Source: Mycobacterium sp. E796
Lineage (GTDB): Bacteria > Actinomycetota > Actinomycetes > Mycobacteriales > Mycobacteriaceae
Assembly (NCBI RefSeq): GCF_001672815.1
Contig: NZ_LZKK01000350.1
Location: 1-64,000 of the forward strand
Reading direction: 5' to 3'
Length of the DNA: 64,000 nt
Shown: one piece after another, positions 17,959-28,492 of the stretch
How the letters are laid out: each line of letters starts with the position of its first letter
Position numbering within the stretch: the stretch's first letter is position 1
Position numbers and translations under genes: made by a program
Notes under the pieces: generated by a model
Told to the model about the DNA's origin: nothing
Databases searched by the model: none
What the model saw: only the letters and a program-made list of their open reading frames with translations

Positions 17959-19344
17959 TTGGCCAGACGAGACCGCTGGGTGCCGTCACATTCGATCGCG
18001 CCCGCCTACACCACCCGCTTGTTCACCGCCCCAATCCCCGCGCTCCGGCTCCCCGAGGAGTCCATGGATCCCGAGGCCGCGTACCGCTTCATCCACGACG
18101 AGCTCATGCTCGACGGCAGCTCGCGGCTGAACCTGGCCACTTTCGTCACCACCTGGATGGATCCCGAGGCCGGGAAGCTGATGGCCGAGACGTTCGACAA
18201 GAACATGATCGACAAGGACGAGTACCCGGCCACGGCGGCCATCGAGCAGCGCTGCGTCTGCATGGTGGCCGACCTTTTCCACGCCGAGGACCTGCGCGAC
18301 GACGACCCGAACAGCGGGATCGGGGTATCCACCATCGGGTCCAGCGAGGCGGTGATGCTGGGCGGGCTGGCGCTGAAGTGGCGCTGGCGGGCCAAGGTCG
18401 GAAAGGGTTGGGAGAAGCGCACTCCCAACCTGGTGATGGGCTCGAACGTCCAGGTGGTGTGGGAGAAGTTCTGCCGCTACTTCGACGTCGAGCCGCGCTA
18501 CCTGCCGATGGAGGAGGGGCGCTACGTCATCACCCCCGAGCAAGTCGTCGACGCCGTCGATGAAGACACCATCGGGGTGGTGGCGATCCTGGGCACCACC
18601 TACACCGGTGAGCTCGAGCCGATCGCGCAGATCTGTGCGGCGCTGGACAAGCTGGCGGGCGGCGGAGGCGTGGACGTCCCCGTGCACGTCGACGCCGCGA
18701 GCGGCGGCTTCGTCGTACCCTTCCTGCACCCGGAGCTGGAGTGGGACTTCCGGCTGCCGCGGGTCGTGTCGATCAACGTCAGCGGCCACAAGTACGGGCT
18801 GACCTACCCCGGCATCGGGTTCGTGGTGTGGCGCAGCGCCGAGCACCTGCCCGACGAGCTGGTCTTCCGGGTCAACTATCTCGGCGGAGACATGCCGACG
18901 TTCACCCTGAACTTCTCCCGGCCGGGCAACCAGGTCGTTGGCCAGTACTACAACTTCCTGCGGCTGGGCCGCGAGGGATACACCAAGGTCATGCACAGCC
19001 TTTCGTCGACCGCGCGCTGGCTCGGCGAGCAGCTGCGAGAGGGGGAGCACTGCGAGCTGATCTCGGACGGCTCGGCGATCCCGGTCGTTGCGTTCCGGCT
19101 GGCGAAGGACCGCGGTTACACCGAGTTCGACGTCTCGCACGAGCTACGGGGGTACGGCTGGCAGGTGCCCGCGTACACCATGCCCGAAAACGCCACCGAC
19201 GTGTCGGTGCTGCGCATCGTGGTGCGCGAGGGGCTGTCCGCCGACCTGGCCCGAACCTTGCACGACGATGCGCGCGCCGCCCTGGCGTCGCTGGACAAGG
19301 TCAAGCCGGGCGGGCACTACGACGCCCAGCATTTCGCCCACTGA
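17959..19344 (+). CDS. gadB: Glutamate decarboxylase
   Basis: A PLP enzyme that converts glutamate to GABA, consuming a proton; in bacteria it often serves acid resistance. The 461-residue product is full length. Visible signatures are the substrate segment YPATAAIEQRC, the GSSEAVMLGGLALKW block, the cofactor Asp in HVDAASGGFV and the PLP lysine in SINVSGHKYGLTYPG. The TTG at 17959 follows a GAAAGGA ribosome site; it gives an N terminus (ARRDRWVPSHSIAPAYTTR) like that of Rv3432c. An in-frame ATG exists further in, at 18064, but would cut conserved residues. Confidence 0.95.
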   Translation: MARRDRWVPSHSIAPAYTTRLFTAPIPALRLPEESMDPEAAYRFIHDELMLDGSSRLNLATFVTTWMDPEAGKLMAETFDKNMIDKDEYPATAAIEQRCVCMVADLFHAEDLRDDDPNSGIGVSTIGSSEAVMLGGLALKWRWRAKVGKGWEKRTPNLVMGSNVQVVWEKFCRYFDVEPRYLPMEEGRYVITPEQVVDAVDEDTIGVVAILGTTYTGELEPIAQICAALDKLAGGGGVDVPVHVDAASGGFVVPFLHPELEWDFRLPRVVSINVSGHKYGLTYPGIGFVVWRSAEHLPDELVFRVNYLGGDMPTFTLNFSRPGNQVVGQYYNFLRLGREGYTKVMHSLSSTARWLGEQLREGEHCELISDGSAIPVVAFRLAKDRGYTEFDVSHELRGYGWQVPAYTMPENATDVSVLRIVVREGLSADLARTLHDDARAALASLDKVKPGGHYDAQHFAH

Positions 19345-19539
19345 GCCTCTCTGCTTGTCACATCCGTCACATTGTCCCCGGCGCGGGAGGGATGTCTCTT
19401 TGTGCCCGCCTCAGAGCGACAGCCCGGATGCGGTGGCGATTTGTCGCGGTGAGGCGGGCGCATCGTGGGCCGCCCCGAACGGGTGACCGCCGTGCCGGCT
19501 GAGGGCGAGGCGCGCTTCTCCCCGAAGGGGTCTGGGACA

Positions 19540-20727
19540 ATGGGGGCCATGAAAGGGCCCGCCGCCGTTACGCCGATCTCCCTGACGCCCGGGGTCCTCG
19601 CCGAGGCCGTGGTGGACCTGGGCGCCATCGCGCACAACGTGCGGGTGCTGCGCGAGCACGCCGGTGGCGCGGGGGTGATGGCCGTGGTCAAGGCCGACGG
19701 CTACGGCCACGGCGCGACTCGGGTCGCCCGCGCGGCACTGGCCGCCGGGGCGGCCGAGCTGGGGGTCGCCACCGTCGACGAGGCGCTGGCGCTGCGCGCC
19801 GACGGGATCACCGCGCCGGTGCTGGCGTGGCTGCACCCGCCCGGCATCGACTTCGGCCCCGCGCTGCTGGCCGACGTGGAGATCGCCGTGTCCTCGGTGC
19901 GTCAGCTCGACGAGGTGACCGACGCGGTGCGCCGCACGGGACGAACGGCGACGGTGACCGTCAAGGTCGACACCGGGCTGAACCGCAACGGCGTCGCCCC
20001 GGCGAACTACCCGGCGATGCTGACCGCGCTGCGCCAGGCCGTCGCCGAGGACGCCATCCGGCTGCGCGGGTTGATGTCGCACATGGTGTTCGCCGACCAG
20101 CCCGAGAACCCCATCAACGACGTTCAGGCCCAACGGTTTTCCCACATGCTGGCGCAGGCGCGCACCGAGGGCCTGCGGTTCGAGGTTGCGCACCTGGCCA
20201 ATTCGTCGGCCACGATGTCGCGCCCCGATCTGGCCTTCGACCTGGTGCGTCCCGGCATCGCGGTTTACGGGCTGAGCCCGGTGCCCCAGCTCGGTGACAT
20301 GGGGTTGGTCCCGGCGATGACGGTGAAATGCGCTGTCGCGCTGGTTAAATCGATTCGCGCCGGCGACAGCGTGTCCTACGGGCACACCTGGACCGCGCAA
20401 CGCGACACCAACCTGGCGCTGATGCCGATCGGGTACGCCGACGGCGTGTTCCGCTCGCTGGGTGGGCGCCTGGAGGTGCTGATCAACGGCAGGCGACGCC
20501 CCGGTGCGGGACGCATCTGCATGGACCAGTTCGTCGTCGACCTCGGTCCCGGGCCGCTCGACGTGGCCGAGGGCGACGAGGCGATCCTGTTCGGGCCGGG
20601 CACCCGGGGCGAGCCCACCGCACAAGAGTGGGCAGACCTGCTCGGCACCATCCACTACGAAGTGGTCACCAGCCCGCGGGGACGGATCACCAGGACCTAT
20701 CGCGAGGCCGAAACCATTGAGCCCTGA
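19540..20727 (+). CDS. alr: Alanine racemase
   Basis: Alr makes D-alanine for peptidoglycan and is the target of D-cycloserine. The fold-type III PLP barrel is clear: the PLP lysine is in MAVVKADGYGHGATR, LNRNGV and LMSHMVFADQP follow, and the second catalytic Tyr is in SYGHTW near residue 280. The C-terminal domain contains GRICMDQFVVDLG. ATG codons at 19540 and 19549 are both possible; the first has AAGGGG upstream at better spacing. The 195 bases before it show no gene. The insertion-sequence and PPE59 block that separates gadB from alr in H37Rv is absent. Confidence 0.95.
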   Translation: MGAMKGPAAVTPISLTPGVLAEAVVDLGAIAHNVRVLREHAGGAGVMAVVKADGYGHGATRVARAALAAGAAELGVATVDEALALRADGITAPVLAWLHPPGIDFGPALLADVEIAVSSVRQLDEVTDAVRRTGRTATVTVKVDTGLNRNGVAPANYPAMLTALRQAVAEDAIRLRGLMSHMVFADQPENPINDVQAQRFSHMLAQARTEGLRFEVAHLANSSATMSRPDLAFDLVRPGIAVYGLSPVPQLGDMGLVPAMTVKCAVALVKSIRAGDSVSYGHTWTAQRDTNLALMPIGYADGVFRSLGGRLEVLINGRRRPGAGRICMDQFVVDLGPGPLDVAEGDEAILFGPGTRGEPTAQEWADLLGTIHYEVVTSPRGRITRTYREAETIEP

Positions 20728-21832
20728 CAAAACCCGCAGGCGCCACGGGGGCAGAGCCTGGCTTGCGGGAGGGGCCGGGGTGACCGCCGTCGCCACCATC
20801 GTCGGAGCCTCCGCCCGCCGCTCGATGACCCAGCGCGCGACCCTGCTCGAAGACCCTTACGCCGACGAGGATTTCGACACGATCGACAACGACCGCGCCT
20901 ACGTGGTGACCACGCCCGACGGGGTCCCGTTGGCGGTCCGCGAGGCCGGCCCGCGCGACGCGCCGGTGACCATGGTCTTCGTCCACGGATTCTGCCTGCG
21001 CATGGGCGCCTTCCATTTCCAGCGCACCCGGCTGCCGAATCGGTTGGCCCCGCCCGTCCGAATGGTGTTCTACGACCAGCGCGGCCACGGGCGATCCGGC
21101 GCCGGCGCGCCCGAAACCTACAACCTCACCCAACTGGGTGAGGACCTGGATACCGTGCTGAGGGCCGTGGCCCCCAGCGGGGTGGTGGTGCTGGTCGGCC
21201 ACTCGATGGGCGGCATGACGGTGTTGTCGCACGCACGCCAGTTCCCCGGCCAGTACGGCAAGCGGATCGTCGGCGCCGCGATCATCTCCTCCGCGGCGGA
21301 GGGCGTGACGCGATCGCCGCTGGGCGAGATCCTGAAAAACCCTGCGCTGGACGCATTTCGATTCACCGCCCGCTCCGCGCCCAAGCTGATGCACCGCGGC
21401 CGCAACGTGTCCCGGTCGCTGATCGGCCCGATCCTGCGCGCCGCCTCCTACAGCGACCTGCAGGTCAGCCGCAGCCTGGACGCGTTCTCCCAGCGGATGA
21501 TGAACGGCACCCCGATCGACACCATGGTTGGCTTTCTGGATGCCCTGGAAAAACACGACGAGACCGCCGGGCTGTGGACGTTGCTCAAGGTGCCGACCCT
21601 GATCGCGTGCGGCGACCATGACCTTCTCACCCCGGACGAATACTCGCGGAAGATGGCGGCCTCGCTGCCGCGCTCCGAGCTGGTCATCGTCTCCGGGGCC
21701 AGCCACCTGGCGCTGCTGGACAAGCCCGAGGCAATCAACGACGGGCTGGTCCGGCTCGTCCACCGGGCCGTCCCGGGCGAGATGGCGCTGCGGTACCGGC
21801 GACTGCGGGAAAGGTTGCGGCGCAATGGCTGA
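20717..21832 (+). CDS. Alpha/beta hydrolase with N-terminal membrane anchor or signal
   Basis: A 371-residue alpha/beta hydrolase. After a basic N terminus (SPDKTRRRHGGRAW) comes a hydrophobic stretch LAGGAGVTAVATIVGASA that could anchor or export the protein. The catalytic residues are the Ser in LVGHSMGGMTVL, the Asp in CGDHDLLTPDEY and the His in SGASHLALLDKPE; the HG oxyanion motif is FVHGFCLRMGAF. The TTG start at 20717 lies inside the alr 3' end, an 11-base overlap, and its stop overlaps tsaE by eight bases, so the whole cluster is translationally linked. The substrate is unknown. Confidence 0.85.
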   Translation: MSPDKTRRRHGGRAWLAGGAGVTAVATIVGASARRSMTQRATLLEDPYADEDFDTIDNDRAYVVTTPDGVPLAVREAGPRDAPVTMVFVHGFCLRMGAFHFQRTRLPNRLAPPVRMVFYDQRGHGRSGAGAPETYNLTQLGEDLDTVLRAVAPSGVVVLVGHSMGGMTVLSHARQFPGQYGKRIVGAAIISSAAEGVTRSPLGEILKNPALDAFRFTARSAPKLMHRGRNVSRSLIGPILRAASYSDLQVSRSLDAFSQRMMNGTPIDTMVGFLDALEKHDETAGLWTLLKVPTLIACGDHDLLTPDEYSRKMAASLPRSELVIVSGASHLALLDKPEAINDGLVRLVHRAVPGEMALRYRRLRERLRRNG

Positions 21833-22298
21833 TCGCGTCGACGGGCAGGGCACGGCCACCTGCGAGCGCGTCGAGGACACCGTCGCGCTGGGCTCGCGGC
21901 TGGGTCGGCAGCTGCGCGCGGGCGACGTGGTGGTGCTCTCCGGTCCACTCGGTGCGGGAAAAACGGTGCTGGCCAAGGGGATTGCGGCGGCGATGGACGT
22001 CGACGGCCCGGTCACGTCGCCGTCGTACGTGCTGGCGCGCGTGCACCCGCCGCGGCGACCGGGCGCGCCGGCGATGATTCACGTCGACATGTACCGGCTC
22101 CTCGATCAGGGCCGCGCCGACCTGCTCGGGGAACTCGACTCGCTGGACCTCGACACCGATCTCGACGACGCGGTCGTCGTGGTCGAGTGGGGCGAGGGCC
22201 TGGCCGAACGGCTTTCGGAGCGGCACCTCGACGTCCGGCTGGAGCGGGTCAGCCACTCCGACGTGCGGATCGCGACCTGGGAGTGGGGGCGCTCGTGA
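21825..22298 (+). CDS. tsaE: tRNA t6A biosynthesis ATPase TsaE
   Basis: TsaE is the small ATPase that supports TsaB-TsaD in making N6-threonylcarbamoyladenosine at position 37 of ANN-decoding tRNAs. The 157-residue protein shows the Walker A loop LSGPLGAGKTVLAKG, the switch segment VTSPSYVLARVHP, the HVDMYRL Asp and the VVVVEWGEGL motif. The ATG at 21825 overlaps the preceding stop, and its own stop overlaps the tsaB start as GTGA. It matches Rv3422c. Confidence 0.95.
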   Translation: MADRVDGQGTATCERVEDTVALGSRLGRQLRAGDVVVLSGPLGAGKTVLAKGIAAAMDVDGPVTSPSYVLARVHPPRRPGAPAMIHVDMYRLLDQGRADLLGELDSLDLDTDLDDAVVVVEWGEGLAERLSERHLDVRLERVSHSDVRIATWEWGRS

Positions 22299-22915
22299 AC
22301 GTGCTTGCGCTCGACACCGCCACCCCCGCCGTGACGGCGGGCGTCGTACGACTCGAGGACCTGACGGTCCTGGCCGAGCGGGTCACCCACGACGCCCGCG
22401 CGCACGCCGAGCGGCTGACCCCGAACGCGCTGGCCGCCCTCGCCGACGCCGGGCTGACCATGGCCGACCTCGACGCCGTCGTGGTGGGCTGCGGACCCGG
22501 CCCGTTCACCGGCCTGCGGGCCGGGATGGCGACCGCCGCCGCATACGGGCACGCGCTGGGCATCCCGGTGCGCGGGGTGTGCAGCCTGGACGCCATCGGG
22601 GTGCGCACCACCGGCGACGTACTGGTGGTCACCGACGCCCGCCGCCGCGAGGTCTACTGGGCCCGGTATCGCGACGGGTTCCGCATGGCGGGTCCGGGGG
22701 TCAGCGCCCCAGCCGACGTCGACCCCGGCACCGCCGTTGCGGTCGCCGGCTCGCCCGAGCACGCCGCCCTATTCGGCCTGCCGGTCTGCGGGCCGGTGCA
22801 CCCGACGCCGGTCGGCCTGGTCGCGGCGGTACCCGACTGGTCCGAGCGCCCACTGCCGCTCGTCGCGCTGTACCTGCGCCGCCCCGACGCCAAGCCCCTG
22901 GCGGCACCCCGATGA
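22295..22915 (+). CDS. tsaB: tRNA threonylcarbamoyladenosine complex dimerisation subunit TsaB
   Basis: TsaB is the catalytically inactive paralogue and partner of TsaD. The 206-residue ASKHA-fold protein starts MNVLALDTATPAVTAGVV and contains HDARAHAERLTPNALAALAD and the conserved GCGPGPFTGLRAGMATA loop. The GTG start at 22295 overlaps the tsaE stop, and its stop overlaps the next ATG. It corresponds to Rv3421c. Confidence 0.95.
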   Translation: MNVLALDTATPAVTAGVVRLEDLTVLAERVTHDARAHAERLTPNALAALADAGLTMADLDAVVVGCGPGPFTGLRAGMATAAAYGHALGIPVRGVCSLDAIGVRTTGDVLVVTDARRREVYWARYRDGFRMAGPGVSAPADVDPGTAVAVAGSPEHAALFGLPVCGPVHPTPVGLVAAVPDWSERPLPLVALYLRRPDAKPLAAPR

Positions 22916-23382
22916 CCGCGTGCAGCGAGCCCGTGACCATCGGCGCGTTGACACCCGCCGACGCCGAGCGCTGCGCCGAGCTGGAGGCCTTGCTGTTCCA
23001 CGGCGACGACCCCTGGCCCGCGGTGGCGTTCAACCGCGAGCTCGCCGCCAAGCACAACCACTACGCGGCCGCCCGGGTCAGCGACATCCTGGTCGGCTAC
23101 GCCGGCATCTCGCGATTGGGCCGCGTCCCGCCCTTCGAGTACGAGGTGCACACCATCGGGGTGGATCCGGCCTATCAGGGCCGGGGCATCGGCCGGCGGC
23201 TGCTCGACGACCTGCTCGATTTCGCCGGCGGCGGCGTCGTCTACCTGGAGGTCCGCACCGACAACGAGGCGGCGATCGGCCTGTACCGCAGCGCGGGATT
23301 CACGCAGATCGGCCTGCGCAAACGCTACTACCGGGTCAGCGGCGCCGACGCCTACACGATGCGGCGGGAGGCGCTCACATGA
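22912..23382 (+). CDS. rimI: Ribosomal protein S18-alanine N-acetyltransferase RimI-like
   Basis: A GNAT-family N-acetyltransferase of 156 residues. The acetyl-CoA binding motif is VHTIGVDPAYQGRGIGRRLL (Q/R-x-x-G-x-G), followed by YLEVRTDNEAAIGLYRSAGF and the RKRYYR motif typical of RimI. Such enzymes acetylate protein N termini, classically ribosomal S18; mycobacterial RimI may act more broadly. The start ATG overlaps the tsaB stop (ATGA), and its own stop overlaps tsaD. It matches Rv3420c. Confidence 0.93.
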   Translation: MTACSEPVTIGALTPADAERCAELEALLFHGDDPWPAVAFNRELAAKHNHYAAARVSDILVGYAGISRLGRVPPFEYEVHTIGVDPAYQGRGIGRRLLDDLLDFAGGGVVYLEVRTDNEAAIGLYRSAGFTQIGLRKRYYRVSGADAYTMRREALT

Positions 23383-24401
23383 TCATCCTGGCGATCGAAA
23401 CCTCCTGCGACGAAACGGGAGTCGGGATCGCGCGCCTCGACGAGGACGGCGCCGTGACCCTGCTCGCCGACGAGGTGGCGTCCAGCGTCGACGAACACGT
23501 CCGCTTCGGCGGCGTCGTCCCCGAGATCGCCTCGCGCGCGCACCTGGAGGCGCTCGGCCCGGCCATGCGCCGCGCGCTGGCGACGGCGGGGCTCGACAAG
23601 CCCGACGTCGTTGCGGCCACCATCGGGCCCGGGCTGGCCGGCGCCCTGCTGGTGGGAGTGGCTGCGGCCAAGGCGTATTCGGCCGCCTGGGGGGTGCCGT
23701 TCTACGCCGTGAACCACCTGGGCGGGCACCTGGCCGCCGACGTCTACGAACACGGACCGCTGCCCGAATGCGTGGCGCTGCTGGTGTCGGGCGGGCACAC
23801 GCACCTGCTGCACGTACGCTCCCTCGGCGAGCCGATCGTCGAACTGGGCAGCACGGTCGACGACGCCGCCGGCGAGGCCTACGACAAGGTGGCGCGGCTG
23901 CTGGGGCTGGGCTACCCGGGCGGCAAGGTGCTCGACGAGCTGGCCCGCACCGGCGATCCCGACGCCATCCCGTTCCCGCGCGGCATGACCGGTCCCCGCG
24001 ACGACCCCTACGCGTTCAGCTTCTCCGGGCTCAAGACCGCCGTCGCGCGCTACGTGGAAAGCCACCCCGACGCGACCACCGCCAACGTCGCCGCCGGGTT
24101 CCAGGAGGCCGTCGCCGACGTGCTCACGGGAAAGGCGGTGCGCGCGGCGAGCGAACTCGGCGTCTCGACGCTGCTGATCGCGGGGGGAGTGGCCGCGAAC
24201 TCGCGCTTGCGGGAGCTGGCCACCCAGCGCGGCGCGGCGGCCGGCCTCACGCTGCGCATCCCCCGGCCCCGGCTGTGCACCGACAACGGGGCGATGATCG
24301 CCGCCTTCGCCGCGCACCTGGTGGCGGCCGGCGCCGCGCCGTCGCCGCTGGACGTCCCCACCGACCCCGGCCTGCCGGTGGTAAAAGCCCAGGTGGGCTG
24401 A
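23379..24401 (+). CDS. tsaD: tRNA N6-adenosine threonylcarbamoyltransferase
   Basis: TsaD transfers the threonylcarbamoyl group to A37 of tRNA. The 340-residue protein begins IILAIETSCDETGVGI and carries the metal-binding His pair in AVNHLGGHLAADV, the ATP-loop LLVSGGHTHLL, the VDDAAGEAYDKVARLLGLGY block and LIAGGVAANSRLRE. It is the last gene of the alr-tsaD overlapped cluster and is followed by the groES promoter region. It corresponds to Rv3419c. Confidence 0.96.
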   Translation: MIILAIETSCDETGVGIARLDEDGAVTLLADEVASSVDEHVRFGGVVPEIASRAHLEALGPAMRRALATAGLDKPDVVAATIGPGLAGALLVGVAAAKAYSAAWGVPFYAVNHLGGHLAADVYEHGPLPECVALLVSGGHTHLLHVRSLGEPIVELGSTVDDAAGEAYDKVARLLGLGYPGGKVLDELARTGDPDAIPFPRGMTGPRDDPYAFSFSGLKTAVARYVESHPDATTANVAAGFQEAVADVLTGKAVRAASELGVSTLLIAGGVAANSRLRELATQRGAAAGLTLRIPRPRLCTDNGAMIAAFAAHLVAAGAAPSPLDVPTDPGLPVVKAQVG

Positions 24402-24457
24402 CGTTCGCTCAACGCGGACACGCCGGGAGGCGAGAAGCAACACGGCGCCCTTGAGTG

Positions 24458-24484
24458 CTAGCACTCGCATGTATAGAGTGCTAG
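24458..24484 (+). promoter_or_regulatory. CIRCE element (HrcA operator) upstream of groES
   Basis: A perfect 9-base inverted repeat, CTAGCACTC and GAGTGCTAG, separated by nine bases. This matches the CIRCE consensus bound by the HrcA repressor, so groES-groEL1 should be heat-inducible by derepression. It sits 168 bases before the groES start. Confidence 0.93.
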
Positions 24485-24568
24485 GTGGCAATCGGCCAAG
24501 CCCCTGTGTCGGCACCCGCGACGACGGCGCGAGGGCACGGATGGATGCTGGGTCAACTGATAATCCGG

Positions 24569-24622
24569 CCGGGGCGAACGCCCCGGACCCGGATCTACAC
24601 ATGTCCGGGGCGAAGGCTCCGG
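24569..24622 (+). promoter_or_regulatory. Two tandem GC-rich hairpins in the groES leader
   Basis: Hairpin one is at 24569-24586 (CCGGGGCG, AA, CGCCCCGG). Hairpin two is at 24605-24622 (CCGGGGC, GAAG, GCTCCGG, with one G-T wobble). They share the CCGGGGCGAA core and end 15 bases before the GGAGGG ribosome site at 24638-24643. No T-tract follows either, so they are not ordinary terminators. They may stabilise the mRNA or tune translation. Confidence 0.5.
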
Positions 24623-24651
24623 CCCGATCTAACTAGTGGAGGGCTCCAATC

Positions 24652-24954
24652 GTGGCGAAGGTGAACATCAAGCCACTCGAGGACAAGATTCTCGTGCAGG
24701 CCAACGAGGCCGAGACCACGACCGCGTCCGGTCTGGTCATTCCTGACACCGCCAAGGAGAAGCCGCAGGAAGGCACCGTCGTCGCAGTCGGCCCGGGCCG
24801 GTGGGACGAGGACGGCGAGAAGCGGATCCCGCTGGACGTCTCGGAGGGTGACACCGTCATCTACAGCAAGTACGGCGGCACCGAGATCAAGTACAACGGC
24901 GAGGAGTACCTGATCCTGTCCGCGCGCGACGTGCTGGCTGTCGTATCCAAGTAA
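24652..24954 (+). CDS. groES: Co-chaperonin GroES
   Basis: The 100-residue Hsp10 co-chaperonin forms the heptameric lid on GroEL. The sequence has the N-terminal VNIKPLEDKILVQ strand, the mobile loop with TTTASGLVIPDTAKEKPQEG and the ...YSKYGGTEIKYNGEEYLIL roof region. The GTG at 24652 is preceded by GGAGGG with eight bases of spacing. It is controlled by the CIRCE upstream and is followed by groEL1 after a 77-base gap. It equals Rv3418c. Confidence 0.97.
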   Translation: MAKVNIKPLEDKILVQANEAETTTASGLVIPDTAKEKPQEGTVVAVGPGRWDEDGEKRIPLDVSEGDTVIYSKYGGTEIKYNGEEYLILSARDVLAVVSK

Positions 24955-25031
24955 GGACCGTGTTCCGCCCCGGCGATCCCCGCGCATCCCGCGGGTGATT
25001 TCCGGGGCGGCATGCGTTGTGAAGGAGCCTG

Positions 25032-26648
<1,617 letters not shown>

Positions 26649-26662
26649 GTAGCGCTACACAG

Positions 26663-26698
26663 AACACCCCCGGCCCGACAGGGCCGGGGGTGTTTCCG
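26663..26698 (+). terminator. Rho-independent-type terminator after groEL1
   Basis: A perfect 14-base stem (AACACCCCCGGCCC paired with GGGCCGGGGGTGTT) with loop GACA, followed by TTCCGTGTGTTT. It begins 15 bases after the groEL1 stop codon. Confidence 0.9.
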
Positions 26699-26888
26699 TG
26701 TGTTTCGAGGTGGTGGGGATACGTGCGCACGGGATCTGAGCTGCTGCGCGACGTCTCGACGCGCGTTAGTGGAGCTCTCATGTCGGAGGTGGCGGATAGC
26801 GTGTGGTCTGCTCTCGCGTTAGCGCGTCGCTGCGTTCGCGAACCACCGGACAATCTCCCGCGAGTTCGACAGACAGGATGGATGAGGC

Positions 26889-27275
26889 ATGGCCAGCATC
26901 GAACCCACCGAAACCCAGATGGCTGCACTACTATCGGCCGCGGCTGAAAGCGATGCGCCCGTCGTCATGGTCAACCTGCTGCAGTTCGGACCCGGTGGCG
27001 ACAAGAGCTATCACCGCTATGCCGAAGAGGTCAAACCATTCCTCGAATCGGTGGGAGCCACCGTGCTGTATGCGGGAGACGCGAGCCATGTCGTGGTCGG
27101 TGATATCGACAAGCCGTGGTGGGACGCGATCCTCGTGGTCCGATACCCGTCACGTGCAGCCTTCCTAGCTATGGCAGGCAACTCCGACTACCACGAGAAG
27201 GCCAACGCGCACAGGGTGGCGGCGCTGGAAAGCACCCATCTGATCGCCACCGACCCGTGGAAGGTCAGCCGCTGA
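26889..27275 (+). CDS. DUF1330 family protein
   Basis: A 128-residue protein with a ferredoxin-like, dimeric alpha/beta-barrel pattern. Its segments VVMVNLLQF, YHRYAEEVKPFLESVGATVLY and WDAILVVRYPSRAAFLAM are typical of DUF1330. The ATG at 26889 has AGGATGGATGAGG upstream. It lies between the two copies of the groEL1 3' end and has no counterpart between groEL1 and whiB3 in H37Rv, so it probably arrived by insertion. The enzymatic role is not established for the family. Confidence 0.85.
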   Translation: MASIEPTETQMAALLSAAAESDAPVVMVNLLQFGPGGDKSYHRYAEEVKPFLESVGATVLYAGDASHVVVGDIDKPWWDAILVVRYPSRAAFLAMAGNSDYHEKANAHRVAALESTHLIATDPWKVSR

Positions 27276-27307
27276 CGAATCGCGGCGCAACGTGGCTGTA
27301 ATTCGCT

Positions 27308-27384
27308 ACCACCGAGACGGCGGTGGTCGAGAAGCCCGCCGAGGCCGAGGACGACTACGGCCACGGTCACCACCACCACTAGGT
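27308..27384 (+). pseudogene. Duplicated remnant of the groEL1 3' end
   Basis: This 77-base stretch repeats groEL1 positions 26574-26650 with two substitutions. In the original frame it would encode a tail beginning TTETAVVEKPAEAEDD and ending in four His residues and a stop. A TAA at 27299-27301 closes that frame just upstream and no start lies nearby, so it is not expressed as GroEL. Divergence is very low, so the duplication is recent or is maintained by conversion. Confidence 0.85.
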
Positions 27385-27398
27385 CAAGCGGTTAACGA

Positions 27399-27432
27399 GG
27401 CACCCCCGGTCACCGCGGCCGGGGGCGTTTTC
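27399..27432 (+). terminator. Terminator after the groEL1 remnant
   Basis: The stem CCCCCGG at 27403-27409 pairs with CCGGGGG at 27419-27425 around a nine-base loop, followed by CGTTTTCG. It resembles the groEL1 terminator (same CACCCCCGG and GCCGGGGG arms), so it was probably duplicated with the gene end. Confidence 0.7.
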
Positions 27433-27496
27433 GTTCTGAGCGGCCCGGCAGCAAGACGGGGTGGCAGCGGTGGCCCCTCGGTGGGAGCATTCGCTG

Positions 27497-28492
27497 ATGG
27501 AGGCGAACGACCCCGAGCAACGCATCGCCGAGCTTGAGCGGCAACTTGCCGAGCAGCAGGGCGCTACAGAGCCGCGCCGTTTCGTGGCGACCAGTCCCCG
27601 GATGCAGACATGGCTCTACGTTTGCATTTACGCGGCGTGGGCTGCACTCGCGGCCGTGTTCGCAGTGATGTTCGCGGTTCGTTCCGCGTTCGCGATTGGC
27701 TGGGTGGTTATCGGCGTCATTGCTATCGGACTAGCCCTTTTCGGTGTCGTCGGCGTTCGGCGATGGGGTTGGAACAAAAGGATTCCGATTTACCTCACCA
27801 GCGATGCCCTGACGGTCAAAGACAGGACAGGCGAGGCCTTTTCATTCAAGGACGCGAAGCTGGGCCTGTTCACCGTTGGGCAGTCCATCACGTTGTCGGG
27901 TACGGCGCTTCACCTGCAATCCGGTCCGCACCGCTTTGTTCTCGGGGGACGAGACCATCGCCTCAGCACTGCAACACCACTGCGAGCCCCGCTCGCCAAC
28001 ACAGTCGACGGGTGGTTGCCGGCGGCCGACTTCGATGAGGTCCTCAACATGGTCGCCCGCCGCTCTGGGCTGGATGTCCGCGGGCCTGCTCCAGGCGAGC
28101 CGCTTCGCTGTCTGCTGTATCCGTCCGAACCGATGGGGCCGCGCGTAATCGGACGAAAACCACCAGCCCCGCGTCCCCCGCTTCTCCTTGAGGTGGGCAA
28201 AGATGCGGTCCGGGTGTTCGACCCGAACACCAACGCACTCATTGCCTCGGCTTCACAGGCTCAGGTGACGGCGACACCGGCAAATTACCGGCAGGTCGAT
28301 GACACGTCGACGCGGAACGTGCCGCTCCTGGTCGTGAGCATTCCGGACTTGCAAACCCTGACCATCCGATGTCGCGGTAGGTGGCGTGGCCAGGTGCCAA
28401 AGCAAAAGACGGGACCCGATTTTAGGGTCACCGACGCGGATTCGCGGGCGCTCGTCGAGGAATTCGGCTTGACCGCGAACCTGGACGGTTAG
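27497..28492 (+). CDS. Membrane protein with coiled-coil N terminus and two membrane helices
   Basis: A 331-residue protein. It starts with a short helical PEQRIAELERQLAEQQ motif seen at the start of many mycobacterial membrane proteins. Two adjacent hydrophobic helices follow at about 41-64 and 67-87, then a mainly beta soluble domain of about 240 residues. I do not recognise the soluble domain. The ATG at 27497 has GTGGGAG upstream; a GTG at 27461 would add 12 residues. Both termini should face the cytoplasm. Base composition in the 3' half looks less GC-biased than the flanking core genes. Function unknown. Confidence 0.75.
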   Translation: MEANDPEQRIAELERQLAEQQGATEPRRFVATSPRMQTWLYVCIYAAWAALAAVFAVMFAVRSAFAIGWVVIGVIAIGLALFGVVGVRRWGWNKRIPIYLTSDALTVKDRTGEAFSFKDAKLGLFTVGQSITLSGTALHLQSGPHRFVLGGRDHRLSTATPLRAPLANTVDGWLPAADFDEVLNMVARRSGLDVRGPAPGEPLRCLLYPSEPMGPRVIGRKPPAPRPPLLLEVGKDAVRVFDPNTNALIASASQAQVTATPANYRQVDDTSTRNVPLLVVSIPDLQTLTIRCRGRWRGQVPKQKTGPDFRVTDADSRALVEEFGLTANLDG

